DNA of 64,000 nt, taken from the NCBI GenBank assembly GCA_000507305.1, contig DF239106.1, forward strand, positions 191,067 through 255,066, written 5' to 3'. Below the pieces are notes generated by a model, which did not search any database, had not been told where the DNA came from, and saw only the letters and a list, made by a program, of their open reading frames with translations. Source of the stretch: Breviolum minutum Mf 1.05b.01. Its lineage: Eukaryota > Sar > Dinophyceae > Suessiales > Symbiodiniaceae. The position numbers and the translations under genes were made by a program. Positions 10,814-22,632 of this stretch are shown here, in pieces; positions within the stretch are counted from its first letter, which is position 1; each line of letters begins with the position of its first letter.

Positions 10814-10917
10814 TGTGTGGGAGCTTGCGATTCGGCGGTTTTTGCTTCCGTGACCGAACGTGTTTTGGAGATACGAAACCAACCGGTGAACACTTGCATC
10901 ACATCTCGTGGTATTGC
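10814..10917 (-). CDS. candidate exon, unknown protein
   Basis: After CCACTTCTTAAG|G. In the phase set by 11347-11408 it reads NTTRCDASVHRLVSYLQNTF and stays open to a GTCGAA donor. A second minus frame and a plus frame are also open, so coding here is plausible but the frame is inferred from phase only. Confidence 0.28.
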
Positions 10918-11346
10918 CTTAAGAAGTGGAGAGTTTTGGGGGAAGTGCCATGCAAAATCCAATGTTTTTGTCCGCAAAAAAAACCCTATGATACGAGGGG
11001 AGCCAGAACGGGAGCAGATATGATACCTGGATGATTGATGCTGGTGTCGCTGATGTTTACGACGAGGATGGTGGTTATGATGGCAATATTATAGATCAAA
11101 TACATCCCAGAATCACCGCAGAAAATTTAAGATAGATAGCTTAAACATGGCCTTTTTTTTTGAAGGAGTCACCTTTTCTTTTTTTTTTGAAGGAGTCACC
11201 TTTTCCAAGGCCCATAATTTTGGGTATCCAGCCGTTAGTTTTTTGGGAGGTATATAATTTCAATTTCTCAGGGCCAGGAACTTCCACGAAACAACCCCCT
11301 CTCGCCAGGTACTCGGCGCCAATGCGGCGTCAGCTTTGAGGGTCAC

Positions 11347-11408
11347 CATTTTTCCCGAAAACAGGAACATGCCCATTGTGAACAGCGTGACTCGGCTTTT
11401 TGGCAGCA
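11347..11408 (-). CDS. candidate exon, unknown protein
   Basis: Reads AAKKPSHAVHNGHVPVFGKN in the phase delivered by 12780-12978. It follows a long T-rich tract and ends at a GTGACC donor. The plus strand has a competing 46-codon reading with good borders (CTCGCCAG|G acceptor, GTGAAA donor). Confidence 0.25.
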
Positions 11409-12230
11409 CTTTGTTTGGAATGGCAAGCATGAATAAACAGAAAGGAAAGGTGAAATGTATATAAGTGTAGTTGAAATGTTGAAGTTGTTTTTTTTGTTGG
11501 ATAACATTCCATCTTTAGGAAACCAAAAATGTGAAATTCCTGGAAACTTTTCCTGATGATGATGGGTTTAGCGACCCTTTCCAGGGGCTCTCTGTGTTCA
11601 TTTCACCCTCAAATTTTGTCGTTTGCAACAGGAATCTTCTACAGTATTTAGTCCCCAGTTATTAGATGTTATTAGAACACTTTATCATCACTTGAGGATG
11701 TCCTCTATGGTGATATTTATATATATAATATAATATATATCTGGTCAACTATATAACGAATGTAGTGACACAAATGCACCTCACCCAAGAAAAAAGGGCA
11801 GCGGAGTTTTGAGGAAAGACACCTGGATATTTCAGAGAAATGCACGATTGGTGAAAGGTTTTGATTCAAAACCATGCTCTGCAACCAACCTTTCGGGGCC
11901 GCCTTGTGATGCTTTTTTTGGGGACATACTCTTGATGGCTGAAATCCTGCACCAGTTGAGGTGGGTAGTTTATCCCATTATTTACAGGGTTTGATACATC
12001 CAAACGGTGGTTGTTTGGGATTTCTGAACCATCAGCAGTATCATATGTTGTCATCTGCCCTGTTACTAAACGGGATCAAGATGGATTTGGTCAGGCCACG
12101 GAGGCAAATTACGGGGCCCTTGAAAGGGGCCCTAAGAAAAAATGCTCCCCTCATTGGATCCGCAGTTCATGGAGTTTCACCACCCTTTTTTTTGGCTCCA
12201 ACAAAACCAAGGAAACACCGACAACCTTTA

Positions 12231-12330
12231 CTAGGTGGTGGTTTTAAAGATTTTATATTTTCACCCCTATTTGGGGAAGATGAACCCATTTTGACTAATA
12301 TTTTTCAAATGGGTTGAAACCACCACCTAG
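12231..12330. repeat. foldback MITE-like element, family A copy 7, intact ends
   Basis: 100 bp from CTAGGTGGTGGTTTT to AAACCACCACCTAG, flanked by the direct repeat TTTA on both sides. Confidence 0.85.
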
Positions 12331-12779
12331 TTTACCAACTTAGTATATTTTCCCGATTTTTTCTCGAAACTTTTTTGGGGCTTAAAAAATGGGGTTCCAT
12401 TAAGAAGCAGGTTTGGCTGGGCAGAATTTTCCCAATCAAACCAGGCAACCTGATCTTGTTGTGAAGCCGAGGGACTAAGCAAAAAAAGCTGGTATTTGCA
12501 GCTGATTCGTTTGTACCAGATCCAGTATGCTCAATGTAGTTTACTTCGTTTTCCAATATTTTTGATTCAAGAACCCAAAGTTGTGATCTTGAAGGTTTTC
12601 TTCGTTCAAACTTTGCGTTTTTTGTTGATGTGAGGATGATTATAAACCTACCCGAACCTAACGAACCCCAACAAACTGTCCAAAATCACCAAGCAAAAAC
12701 CCACCCAGTTTTAGGAACTTTAAAAAAGCGACCCTGAAAATTTGGAAAAACACATATCTCACCATTTCTGTGGAGTCAC

Positions 12780-12978
12780 CGACAGTTTTCCCCTATGGGG
12801 ACCCGGAGGTGTTTGGCGGCTTGATTCAGGGCCAAATCTACAACCCTGTCTCCCCCCACTTGTTTTCTGTGAGGCAGTGCTACAGCGTCCGCATTGGGGT
12901 TGATTCGTCGACCAGAAAATGCATTTTCGTGCTGTGGCAACAAAAAAACCGTTGGCCGACGGCCAAGAATTTCAGTTC
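12780..12978 (-). CDS. candidate exon, unknown protein (largest of the chain)
   Basis: Open for 65 codons between an AACTTCAG|G acceptor and a GTGACT donor. Reads TEILGRRPTVFLLPQHENAF, then RRINPNADAVALPHRKQ and AAKHLRVPIGENC. It enters with two leading bases and leaves in phase 2, matching its neighbours. It is immediately followed on the 5' side by a family A element. I do not recognise the domain. Confidence 0.35.
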
Positions 12979-12995
12979 CTGAAGTTGGCCGCAAG

Positions 12996-13100
12996 CTAGG
13001 TGGTGATTTGAAACCGTTTTTTATTTTTACCCCGAAACCCTGGGGAAGATGAAGCCATTTTGACGAGCATATTTTCAGATGAGTTGAAACCACCAACTAG
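12996..13100. repeat. foldback MITE-like element, family A copy 8, intact ends
   Basis: CTAGGTGGTGATTTG to GAAACCACCAACTAG, flanked by the direct repeat CAAG on both sides. Confidence 0.85.
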
Positions 13101-13597
13101 CAAGGGCTGAGGGCCATTTGGACAGCCAAACCAAACCAAGCACCAAGCTGCCAGGGATCAAGAAAACGGTCACTTGACGACCAAGTGACGACCACATGGC
13201 GACATTTTTTGGGACTTAAGGAAAGTTTTTTTTGTTTTAGGTGTTTCAAAAAATGGCTGGTTGGAATAATAACCTTCCGGAATTATGGTTCAGTGGAACA
13301 AGCCCAACTTCCATGTAGGAAATGTACTGAAGGACCTAATCTGTTTAGATGAATCTCATTTTCCACTGAACCATTAGAGTCTCATTGGAGGAAATGGAGT
13401 CCCATTGAATGTTGTCCCGTTTTGTTGTCGAACCAAAATTTGAAGTTTAAGTCGAAGCAACAAAAAAGATGCGAACCTAGAGTCGACCATATCTACTAAG
13501 ATAATATGATCATAATGTACACTACATGCATATCTATGATATAATTTATATACATACATGTCTATGCTATGTAGAATGTAAACCCATTGGTTTTGAC

Positions 13598-13674
13598 CAA
13601 AGGATGAAAGAGATCGGCAGCTGCAATCATTCGTTGCGGCTTTCACCTGCAACCCTGGAGTTTGGCACACTGTA
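13598..13674 (-). CDS. candidate exon, Cys-rich, unknown protein
   Basis: After CTTTTTGTCCAG it reads TVCQTPGLQVKAATNDCSC then RSLSSF to a GTCAAA donor. It is phase-compatible with 12780-12978. The plus strand (LQSFVAAFTCNPGVWHTVLD) is also open. Confidence 0.27.
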
Positions 13675-13702
13675 CTGGACAAAAAGAGTTGAGCCAATCT
13701 TC

Positions 13703-13810
13703 CAAGTTGGTGGTTTCACATATTTTTAATTTTCACCTCGAAACCCTGGGGTTTCATGATCCAATTTGATGGCTAATGTTTTTCAAATGGGTTGTTTAAC
13801 CACCAACTCG
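13703..13810. repeat. foldback MITE-like element, family A copy 9
   Basis: CAAGTTGGTGGTTTC to ACCACCAACTCG. The right CTAG is mutated to CTCG. The bases ATCTTCC occur on both sides, near but not exactly at the termini. Confidence 0.65.
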
Positions 13811-14205
13811 ATCTTCCAAATTGGGTTTGGACAGAGGACATGAAAATCAAACAAGGCAAATCTGTGCCAATGTTGAGGGATTTCTCCTTGATAGTCTTTT
13901 TTTAGTAGTATTGTTTGGGTTGAACAATATAATGATCCCTGTTTGAAGATTTGACTGAAAACTTGGGTAGCAGGTTGGGACGGTAGATATGGGTTGAGTC
14001 TATTTCCATTCTACTTTTTCTACTCATCCATGAATTTGACATATTTTGACAATATTTGAGCCATGCTCATGATCATTGCTTTTTTGGTGGGTGGAAGGAC
14101 TTTAGCATTTTTTTCACATTTTACAATGCTCAGATTTTGCCGAACATGGTTTAAAGCTTCCATACTTCATCAGAGGGTGTTTGATCTTCTCCATGGGCCG
14201 GGATG

Positions 14206-14262
14206 GGTGGCGGCGGTGGTGGTGGTTGTTGTGGTGGTTGTGGTTGTGGTTGTGGTTGTTGT
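14206..14262 (+). repeat. (GGT/TTG)n microsatellite
   Basis: GGTGGT and TTGTGG units on the plus strand. Confidence 0.95.
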
Positions 14263-14756
14263 ATTTACACTCCCTACAGTTCGCCCTTGAAAATAGGCTT
14301 TTAAAGTCCCCCAAAAAGAAACCATCGTATTCCAACCCCAAAAAAAATTCAGGTGCTAAACTTGCGCAAGTTAATTTCGTTCGCTACGGGTATTCGTTCG
14401 GGGAGTGAGGGAGGCAGAATCCCCCAGGTTGAAAAATCTCTTGGATCCATGAGTTGAGTCGATCCGTGTTTTCGGAGGATAAATTCCCTCGGAAAAAAAA
14501 CAACCAAAATAAAAACATCTCAAGACCCACGGATTTGTATAAAAATCAAGTTGAGATTGCTGCACTTTGGCATCCAATGGGTGTATACTTAAGTGACATC
14601 AAAACAACTTGATGAAGATGAAGCTTGGAAGTGGCATGGATTTCTCGTTAACATGACATGATTCTACGACACCTACACCCTCCCAAAAACTACATAGCCC
14701 TTGACAAAAACCGTTTGATAGACTCATTTGATCCCCAAACATGGTTTGGTTTTTTG

Positions 14757-14812
14757 TGGTGGTTCTAGGCGTGTATTTTCACCCAGATCCGAGAAACGAT
14801 GCAATTTGAGAA
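14757..14812. repeat. degenerate family A fragment
   Basis: GTGGTGGTTC followed by TATTTTCACCC and ACGATGCAATTTGAG. The right end is lost. It is followed by a diverged family B half (14911-14985). Confidence 0.35.
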
Positions 14813-15736
14813 ATAGACTCCGATAAAAAAACATTGCAATGGAACATGAACTCTTTGAAGATGCATTTCCTATTGAAGATGGGGATATTCCATTGCTACG
14901 TTTTTTGGGTGGTATTTGTACATTTACCATAAAAAATCACATACAATCCAGGTAGGTAAATATACCTAAGCGTTAGGATCCGTGGGGATATTTTCTTGAA
15001 GTGATTTGGTCAACCACCCTCTCCTGAAATGACCTAACCTGGATCAAGTTGGGTCATGGATCTTGAACCACCACCTGTAAACAAAGCCTGGTACAAAATT
15101 CTACATTTCGACAAACTCACCGAAACTGGAGTGAGATTAGATGGCAAGCTACTAAGAAGAACCTCCCAGGTAGTTGGACCAAGCTGATTTTTATTATGAG
15201 ACATTTCGTCGTTTACGAGTCGTTTTTCTTTCAAAAATTCCATGATTTTTTTTAATCGCATCTCCCCGTTGGGTTTTGGCTCAAATTGTTTATATCTAAA
15301 GCCAATTTTTTTTTGGCGGCGTTTTTTTTTGGGGGGGCGGGTGAGATTTGGTGCAAAATTTCGTCAGATTAGAAAAGGTCACATCGAATCTCCCCAGGTT
15401 GGAACAAATGGCTGGTCACGTCACCAACAAAAAACGCTCCTCTGGAGATTTAAAGATAAACGATGGAAGCTGTTTGAGAAGTTTTTTCCAAGCAAATGAT
15501 AGGAGAATCCTCATGTCAAACTTGATGATTTCGAAACCATGCATTTCCCACTTCTGGCCAAGCCTTTTTTTTCCGGCCCTGTATTTTCGGGCATCACGTT
15601 TGGCCACTCATCTTCCTCTGGGTATTTTCGGGGTGTTCGCAACAGTGGGGCAACGGCGCGAGGGCCGCGTCGCCATGCCTGCCAAGAAGCCCGCGAAGTC
15701 AGGCGCATTGTCTTTGACGATGATAGTTGATAATTA

Positions 15737-15784
15737 TCCTCCTCCTCGTCCTCCTCCTCCTCATCATCATCATCACCACCATCC
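15737..15784 (+). repeat. (TCC)n(TCA)n microsatellite
   Basis: CCTCCTCCTC passing into CATCATCATC. It gives an Asp/Glu run on the minus strand. The GC-rich DNA just before it (15640-15720) is open in several frames and could be an exon, but the frame cannot be chosen. Confidence 0.9.
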
Positions 15785-16203
15785 TGGTAACAGTAACGAT
15801 GACGATAAGACCTAGGATAGAAATGTGATTGTACAGTGTTTTTTTTCAACGAGGTGTGTGGATCTCTTGACGGAACTAAGCCAAGTGAAACTAGTGTGAG
15901 CAACGTATTGCAATGTATGGATACTCTGACCCTATCTACCCGGACCTACCCTTCTCTTGGAACCTAGACTACCTTCCCCCTCAACACCTGCAATCCTCTA
16001 CCTACAGCAACTTGTTGCATCTACCCCTATTCCCTCTTTGCCCAATCACAAATGCCCTGAGCATGAGAAACACAGGGTTCACGTCTTTTTGGGATTCCCA
16101 GCCTTTTGTGTCATGCTATATGTATGTATATAATTGTATATATATACATAGATTTGCTTCAACATGCGTGATCAATGACAGAAAGAACATAAATTAGCAC
16201 GTG

Positions 16204-16323
16204 CAGGGGTGATTAAATTACCCATAATAGAGGGATCAAACTATAACAGTAACAGGGAATTTTGGAGTGATTTCCCCCTTATAAGAGCGCATTGTTTGGC
16301 TTGGTGTCATTTAATAACCCCTG
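16204..16323. repeat. foldback element, family G copy 2
   Basis: CAGGGGTGATTAAATTA at the left and TTTAATAACCCCTG at the right, with GCATTGTTTGG inside. Confidence 0.6.
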
Positions 16324-16696
16324 ATGAATGCAGGTGTTTGGGCAATTCGTCTCCGCAACCGAGGTTTTGCCACTTTTTTTTTCAAATGGTGAACAGAATC
16401 AGCCAAGGTAACAAAAACGCGAGGCCTCACTGGCGACTTATGAAAACAAGTGATATTGGGGTAGCTATTTTTCAGGAGCCAGGGATGATGTATCTTTTTT
16501 ACTTGTCTTTCCTGACTATAGATATACAGTGTCGAAACTATTTGGAATTCTAGCATCTGCAGTCAGTCAACCACTGGGTATATGTTCAAAACTTTCCTAC
16601 TACTACTGTAGATATTTTGGCGCAACAGCAGATATTGTGCACGTTCTTTCATGAAATCGCTACACAGGTGGCGATGGCAAAGCATTTCGCCCATAC

Positions 16697-16755
16697 CATT
16701 CCACCAACGTTCCAAAGGAGGCAACGGTCTTGGGATCAATATCATGCCAGTCGGT
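16697..16755 (-). CDS. candidate exon, unknown protein (start of the fitted chain)
   Basis: Reads TDWHDIDPKTVASFGTLVE from a TTTCAAAG acceptor to a GTATGG donor. From here to 601 the thirteen islands fitted total 1,165 nt and keep one open frame across all junctions. The plus strand is open as well. Confidence 0.28.
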
Positions 16756-17762
16756 CTTTGAAAGGGTGCAGGATTCAAAACGACGATCTCGTTTGGAAAT
16801 CAACCATTCACGGATCGGTAAATATACAATCCTCTCATTGATGAAGTCATGGGTATATCTTTGAGCATGTATTCTTATAGGACGGATATTCTGAGCACTC
16901 CTCAATTTTCAGAGTTTTTTCGCCTTGGAAATTCATAGCTTAAAATGGCTTCGATTCGATGTTTCGCTCTGGATCATTGACGCAGAGGTGATTCGCCCTT
17001 GGAGAATTTTGTTTAGAAAGCGCAAGGAAAAAAAACATGCAGCCAATCCCAGGTTCCAATGAAATCTGGAAGTAATTCATCTGAAGGAAAGTGCCATGTC
17101 ATGAGAAGATGATTGAAGGAATCTCTGTAGATTGAGAGTAGCGGATAGTAGCAGTAGAAAAATATAGAAGTAATTATTATGAAGTATTATATCCCCTAGT
17201 GTTCCAATTATCCTGTTAAGAGGTGTTTAGGTACCCAAAATCCACTCCAAAACCACTTGCAGAAGGGAGCAGTGAGCATAGGGGATCATACTTAGTCTCT
17301 TAAATGATTGCGAAATCCCACAAGCAAGAAAAATGCCTATTTTTTCGTTGCTCAACCAAAAAGGAAGCTAGTATTCCAAGCATCCATTTTCAGATGCGAA
17401 CTGTTGGTTTCAGGGAGGGTATTTAAATGACCAATGAAAGACATGACAAGCTCCCATCTATAACTGCTTAGCCACACTTCTTCCATCGAATTTTGACTAT
17501 CCCTCCTCACCAATACCAATGGCAACGGTCCCCGGTCCACCCAGGCTGATTTGGAAAAGGTTTTTCACTCCGCTGGGGTCCACTGAGTTTCGCTTGTGAG
17601 TCTGGGAGATTTTGTGGTGTTTTTGTGGACCCTACCTGAAAAAGAAATTTGGGGGAGCGATTTTTTTGGGAAGCACAAAAATGATGTATGTATTTTCCTA
17701 AGTAAGTTGCTAAATTTTTGGAGCTGTTTTTTCGAACCCCAGAATCCTCAAAATCACAGGGA

Positions 17763-17789
17763 TTGTTGTTGTTGTTGTTGTTGTTGCTG
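17763..17789 (+). repeat. (TTG)n microsatellite
   Basis: Nine TTG-like units. Confidence 0.9.
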
Positions 17790-17859
17790 CCTCTTTCCGC
17801 CTACGAACACCTACCGGTTAGAATGGCAGATAGATAATCAGCAGGTGGTTCCGTGATAC

Positions 17860-17906
17860 GCCCGACGCAGATGGAACCCCTAAACATTGGATAGCTACTG
17901 TACATG
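17860..17906 (-). CDS. candidate exon, unknown protein
   Basis: Reads CTVAIQCLGVPSASG between ACACAG and GTATCA and ends in phase 0, as needed at 16755. The plus strand gives a rival exon at 17845-17910 (WFRDTPDADGTPKHWIATVH) with a strong GTAAGT donor, so the strand is undecided. Confidence 0.22.
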
Positions 17907-18607
17907 CTGTGTAAGTCAATTGTTGCTTCAGTGGGATGATGCCATGTCCAAACTAAGATCGCTTTGAAACTGGCTATAAATATGTATGTATTGACGCACC
18001 AGTGAATTGCAACAGCTGTTTATCCCATCTATGGCAGGTAAATTTGCCTACATATTTGGTTGATTTGTATGATACGATACGCTTCAGCAGATACACCTAG
18101 AGGGCTTTACATTCCCTAAAAGGATGTCCTTTGTGTTTTTGTTCCAGGCACAGATCACCGGTTCCAAATTATCCACCCTAAACCAACAAGCTGGTTTTAT
18201 AAACATGAACAAACTCAAGAACTGAAGTTCCCAAAATACTAATCATAGCAATTTTCTATCCCCCCTAAACCATCTCAACACAGCAATGTTTTTCTTTCAA
18301 CTTCTCACCTTTTCAAATTTTGCTGGAAACATTCTACTTGAAGGGATTTTTCCCATCAATATTCACGCGACTTCGAAAGCTTAGGATGGTGATCAACCCA
18401 TCACTACCTTGATGTTGCGGTCAGGGAATCCAAGAAATCACCATGAAAAAACACGAGGAATCACCCAACATGTTGCGAGGAAGGCTGTTGCTTCCCACCT
18501 GTTGAAAATGGAATCACGCAATGTCATGACATAGCACCAAGTGTGCATGACTTTCCAATCTAAGTGTGTGCATCTTTTTCGGGGGGCGAACAATTGTTGT
18601 GAAAGAT

Positions 18608-18703
18608 ACCTTCCAGGGAACTAACATATCCCACCTTGGGAAAAAGGGCAATCATCTTTAAAAGGGCCTTGGCAAAAGGATACGTTAGTTCCCTAGAGGG
18701 TGT
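18608..18703. repeat. foldback element, family C-like
   Basis: CCAGGGAACTAACATAT at the left and the complement, ATACGTTAGTTCCCTAGAGG, at the right. Confidence 0.65.
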
Positions 18704-19127
18704 CTATGTTTTGGGACGCATGAAGATGTCGGATTCGACTGAGATTCATGGACCATCATTGGACCTGCAAAACCAATTTTGGGTGAGGCGATGTTTCTTT
18801 TTGGCTGGTTCAGAAATCATGGGGATCGAGTAACACGCCCATAAAATCTCCTCCCAGTCTCAGTAACGCCTGCAGGCAATGTGATGTTTATGTATTCCAT
18901 TACATATAATGTCTTGGAGGGTTTGTGCAGTTTTTGGGGTGAAGGGCTTGTGAAAGAATCAACTCAAAAAAGTGGTGGGTTTTCATACGATCGGTGGCCG
19001 TTTCGAGCTGATGGTTATTTTCATGGGGGTGAATGGGTAACTGGGGAAACAAATGTTAGTAACAAGCCTACTTATAGATACTTATAAGAGCTATAATCCC
19101 AACAAGATATCTGGATCCGGGGCCCAC

Positions 19128-19198
19128 CGATGGTAGGCTGCTTTTGTTTGTTGACAGTTTGATGAAAGGAAGTTGGGGGTGGACTTTCGGCATATGGG
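19128..19198 (-). CDS. candidate exon, unknown protein
   Basis: Follows the best pyrimidine tract in this part (CGTTTCCTTCTGTTCAG) and ends at GTGGGC. In the phase needed at 17906 it reads PYAESPPPTSFHQTVNKQK. A longer plus-strand reading (GRLLLFVDSLMKGSWGWTF) overlaps it. Confidence 0.25.
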
Positions 19199-19562
19199 CT
19201 GAACAGAAGGAAACGAAGGGCAAAAGATTACCCCATGACCCCATGGTCAAAATACATGGCGACTGTAACCGTCCCCAATTTTGGTAGGGATTCATACAGG
19301 GCGAACATATAAACCAATACAAGGTAACTGTCTCCTTCTACCTTGGTCCAATTGGAAAATGACTTTTTTGTTGGAGATTTGGTTACATGGATTTCATCCC
19401 ATTTAAAGACCGATTTCTTTTAGATGAGTTGAACTCATAGAACTTGAGGTTTCTGAAGAATTTTGTTCATCTCTTGCATAAGACCCATTCTGTATTGATT
19501 GCATATGTGTGCTGTAGTGTAAAGTCCAGTTGTTATATCATCTCTTGTAAGGGAAACTCAGC

Positions 19563-20138
19563 CTATCCCCACGTGGGGGTTGGAAGACTCATCATGATCA
19601 GATGGCGTTCTTTTACAAACCTACTCGTAGGTACTACAACCCATTCTCGCAAACAAGTGACTTGTAAACTTAAACCAGGAACATATTTTGATCCAATTTG
19701 GTGATCCCACCCTATACCCACCACTTCCTTTTCGGAATCAGCACCACGGTTTTTTCCAGTGTCAACTACTTCCCCATATGATCCCATGATGACTCCTTGG
19801 ATCCAAAGATCCATCTCCACGAACGTGTGAGTCACCGTGGGGACCTTAGGCACATCCCGAACAAGTATTCCCAATCGAGCTTGCTCAAGGCTGGATTTTG
19901 GCGGGTTAGCCTTTGGGAGGGGATTTTTTTGGTTTGGAAACCCCGGAAGTTTGTCCAAGAAGTGCAGCCATTTTTCAATAGGAAAATGTCCGAGTTTCAC
20001 CATTACAAAAGAAGTAGGGGTAAATTTCATCTTCCAAAAGGACTGAATCACCATTTTGTAAAGAAATCGTGGCAATGACTTCCAGTTGTTTTTTTTCTGG
20101 TGGATGTTTTTTTTGGGACGCAGCCAGTGCATCATCAA
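19563..20138 (-). CDS. unrecognised ORF, 191 codons
   Basis: One of the longer uninterrupted frames outside the retroelements. The central part (ARLGILVRDVPKVPTVTHTF, then VEMDLWIQGVIMGSYGEV) looks protein-like and lies between an AAAG|G acceptor near 19910 and possible GTGGGT or GTATAG donors near 19718. If it is an exon, only that part is coding. Plus-strand frames are partly open. No family recognised. Confidence 0.25.
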   Translation of the reverse strand: MMMHWLRPKKNIHQKKNNWKSLPRFLYKMVIQSFWKMKFTPTSFVMVKLGHFPIEKWLHFLDKLPGFPNQKNPLPKANPPKSSLEQARLGILVRDVPKVPTVTHTFVEMDLWIQGVIMGSYGEVVDTGKNRGADSEKEVVGIGWDHQIGSKYVPGLSLQVTCLREWVVVPTSRFVKERHLIMMSLPTPTWG

Positions 20139-20983
20139 TTCGTGACACAGGGGGTTTTCAGATCAGTTGTCGGACTGTAGAATTGAATACCTTGAAAGGT
20201 TGTTGTAACATACAAGTACCAGATTTGGGCTTCATATTCTCTCCAAAATAGTCCCAAGTTGTTTCTGGAACATTCGAGGGTTGCTTAACAAAATTCACTG
20301 ACTGACAAGGAGAACATTGTTTGTACTTTCTATCACCTCATTGCAGATGGCGTTATGTTTTGGATTGTCTTTGGTTCATGACGAAACGACGAACCATGAG
20401 ATGTTGAGCCATTTACTTCTGCTCTTGTGATTCTGATCTCCAAGAACGGCTTGAGGATGCTAGAGGCTGTCGCCTAAAAGATGTTTTCCTCTTTTCAAGT
20501 GAATCAATTGTCAATGGAGCAGTGACCACCTAAACCTGTGCATCTTGTTTGACTACCAACTGATATAAGCATGTTACACCAGAAGAGTCCTTATCAACAA
20601 GCAAAGCTTTTATGACATGTCACAAGTGTTTTGAACACTGCTGGTTTGGTTGTTTGCTGGTTGGTGGTGAGCTGGCCTGTTATGGTCGAGGCAAAATGCC
20701 CCAAATAGGCGGTCAAAGCATTTTTACCGCAGGGATGGATGCCCCAAAGAATCACATTTAGACGCCTTTAATAACCTATAGTACCAAAATCCTAGCAATT
20801 AGTAAACAGTAAACATATGACTCTTTTGATTCTATAGTAATTATCTTTAACCCATCCTTTTTTTCCTTTCCTGAAACCTTACAATCATGCCAAACCTTTC
20901 CAACCCTTTCTCCCCCAAAATCACACAAACCAAAACCCGCTGCGACTCATTCTTTGAAAAAAAACAACCGCCCCTTTCCCCAG

Positions 20984-21064
20984 GAGATCGATTTCAAAGG
21001 TTTCCAGGGCAAATATGATTTCTTTTATATGCCAATGGAGCCTTGGATGAGTCGATTCATCGAA
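20984..21064 (+). CDS. candidate exon: first half of a Mei2-type RRM
   Basis: After a pyrimidine-rich acceptor (CCCCTTTCCCCAG|G) the plus strand reads EIDFKGFQGKYDFFYMPMEP. This matches the start of the C-terminal RRM of Mei2-like RNA-binding proteins, whose family pattern is roughly EID-x-GK-YDFFYLP-D. The reading then continues to a possible GC donor at 21065, a donor type known in dinoflagellates. Mei2-like proteins bind RNA in meiosis and differentiation control in fungi and plants; a role here is not implied. The match rests on about 12 residues. Confidence 0.4.
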
Positions 21065-22632
21065 GCCGGTTTCGAATTTTTCCCGCGTTTTTTTTTGGGG
21101 GGTTGTTTTTGGGGCTTTATAAAGGTGCGGGTTGGAGGAAATGACTTTCCTGCAAAAAGATGTGATGAAAACCATAAAAATTTCCTTGGAAAGGGGTTGG
21201 AGGGAGAGGTACTTGCAGAATAGCTGTGAAAATGTTGGAGCAAGGGATAGGGGCAAATGTCGAAGAGTTTCGGACACCGCAAACCTGACGAGCTTAGGAT
21301 TAATATGTGGAGTTGAAACAAGAGGGGAAAGTTTTCGCAACTAATTTGATGATGGCTTTTGATCATGAGAACGGTGGACAAAGTGATCCATTTCTTTACC
21401 CAAATGTCACTTCTTAATTTGGTGGTATGGTGGTTAGCCAATCAATTTTTTCCCCCAACTACATACCCTGGAAGTCAAAGACCAGTAAAAAAACATAGTT
21501 TATTCGTCTACCCTGGAATTGTTGATTATAAATCCCTACTAAAATCATGGTCTTTGCCGAAAAGGTCTTTAGACCCCCCAGGATATAGCAGGGTTTTGGT
21601 GAAACTTCAGGCTACTGGATTCCAAAGCACCCCAGGACCCGCCAAAACCCACCAATTCACTGAAGCGTTGGGGAATTTTGGGACGGTGGCAGCAGCGGCC
21701 GCCCAGGATGTCCATAACCGGACCAATGTTCCTTGGAGTGAGGGATCTGCGACTGGCATTTTTTCTTTCGTTGGTTTCAAGGTGATGGGCCTTTTTTCAG
21801 TGAAACTCAACAAATGTCCCTGATTGATTAAAGGATTAATTATTGCACCCCCTAATCCCTTATTAGATTTATCAGAGTAGGGTCTAATCCCAGCTTTTTA
21901 GTGCCCAACTCATGAGATAACAGTCGAGAGCAAAGCACTAATGTGTTACCTGGCCTTTGCTTAACTTTCCCGCAATGAACCTGTATATACAAACATATAC
22001 AAACATATCAATGTTTTGGAGACAGAGCCATTTAAGAAATTGCCAAAGCAAGAGGTTGAGGATTGCATGTGTTTTTCGGAGCATAAAGATTGTGCCCAGC
22101 CTTTCTGCAACACTCCCAAAATGATACTGTTGTAACATGATCTTCTAGTACTGCCCCCGCTACATATCTTTGATATATTGACTGTTACAAGAATGGGAAA
22201 CTGACCGAAATAATTTCATTGTAGACTATGACTATAGTACTATAGTGGTTTGTCTGCACATTTTCCGGGCTTTAGGGAAATTCCTTTGCTTGCCTGGGTG
22301 ATGATTATTTCTCCATGTCATTGGCTGCAAGTTCCAAGTGAATTTATGTGGTGGCATGATGGCTGGAACTGTTGATCCGAACGCTGGAGAATTTCAGTTG
22401 CAGGGCAAACGATTTCACGCCCAAAACCGCCGGTTCCCTCACGTATTAAACTGCTGGGGTGGTGAATTATAGTTCACAGATGCAACCGGCAACCCCGAGC
22501 TTAACCTGTTACTAGGTGGGATCACCCTAAAATCCTACTACACAACGTCCTTCAAATGAATGAAAGCAGCACAACCATCTGCAAAGAATTTTCGACATGT
22601 CTCATCATGACGTATCAACCGTTACATGCGAG

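Noticed and set aside
10995..11117. Minus-strand transmembrane-like reading MYLIYNIAIITTILVVNIS
   Set aside because: No AG acceptor exists between the upstream stop and the reading, so it cannot be an exon as read; a plus frame is also open.
15266..15284. Second possible DinoSL relict (CCGT...TTTTGGCTCAA)
   Set aside because: Only 15 of 21 positions match, with a gap, and no coding-like block follows.
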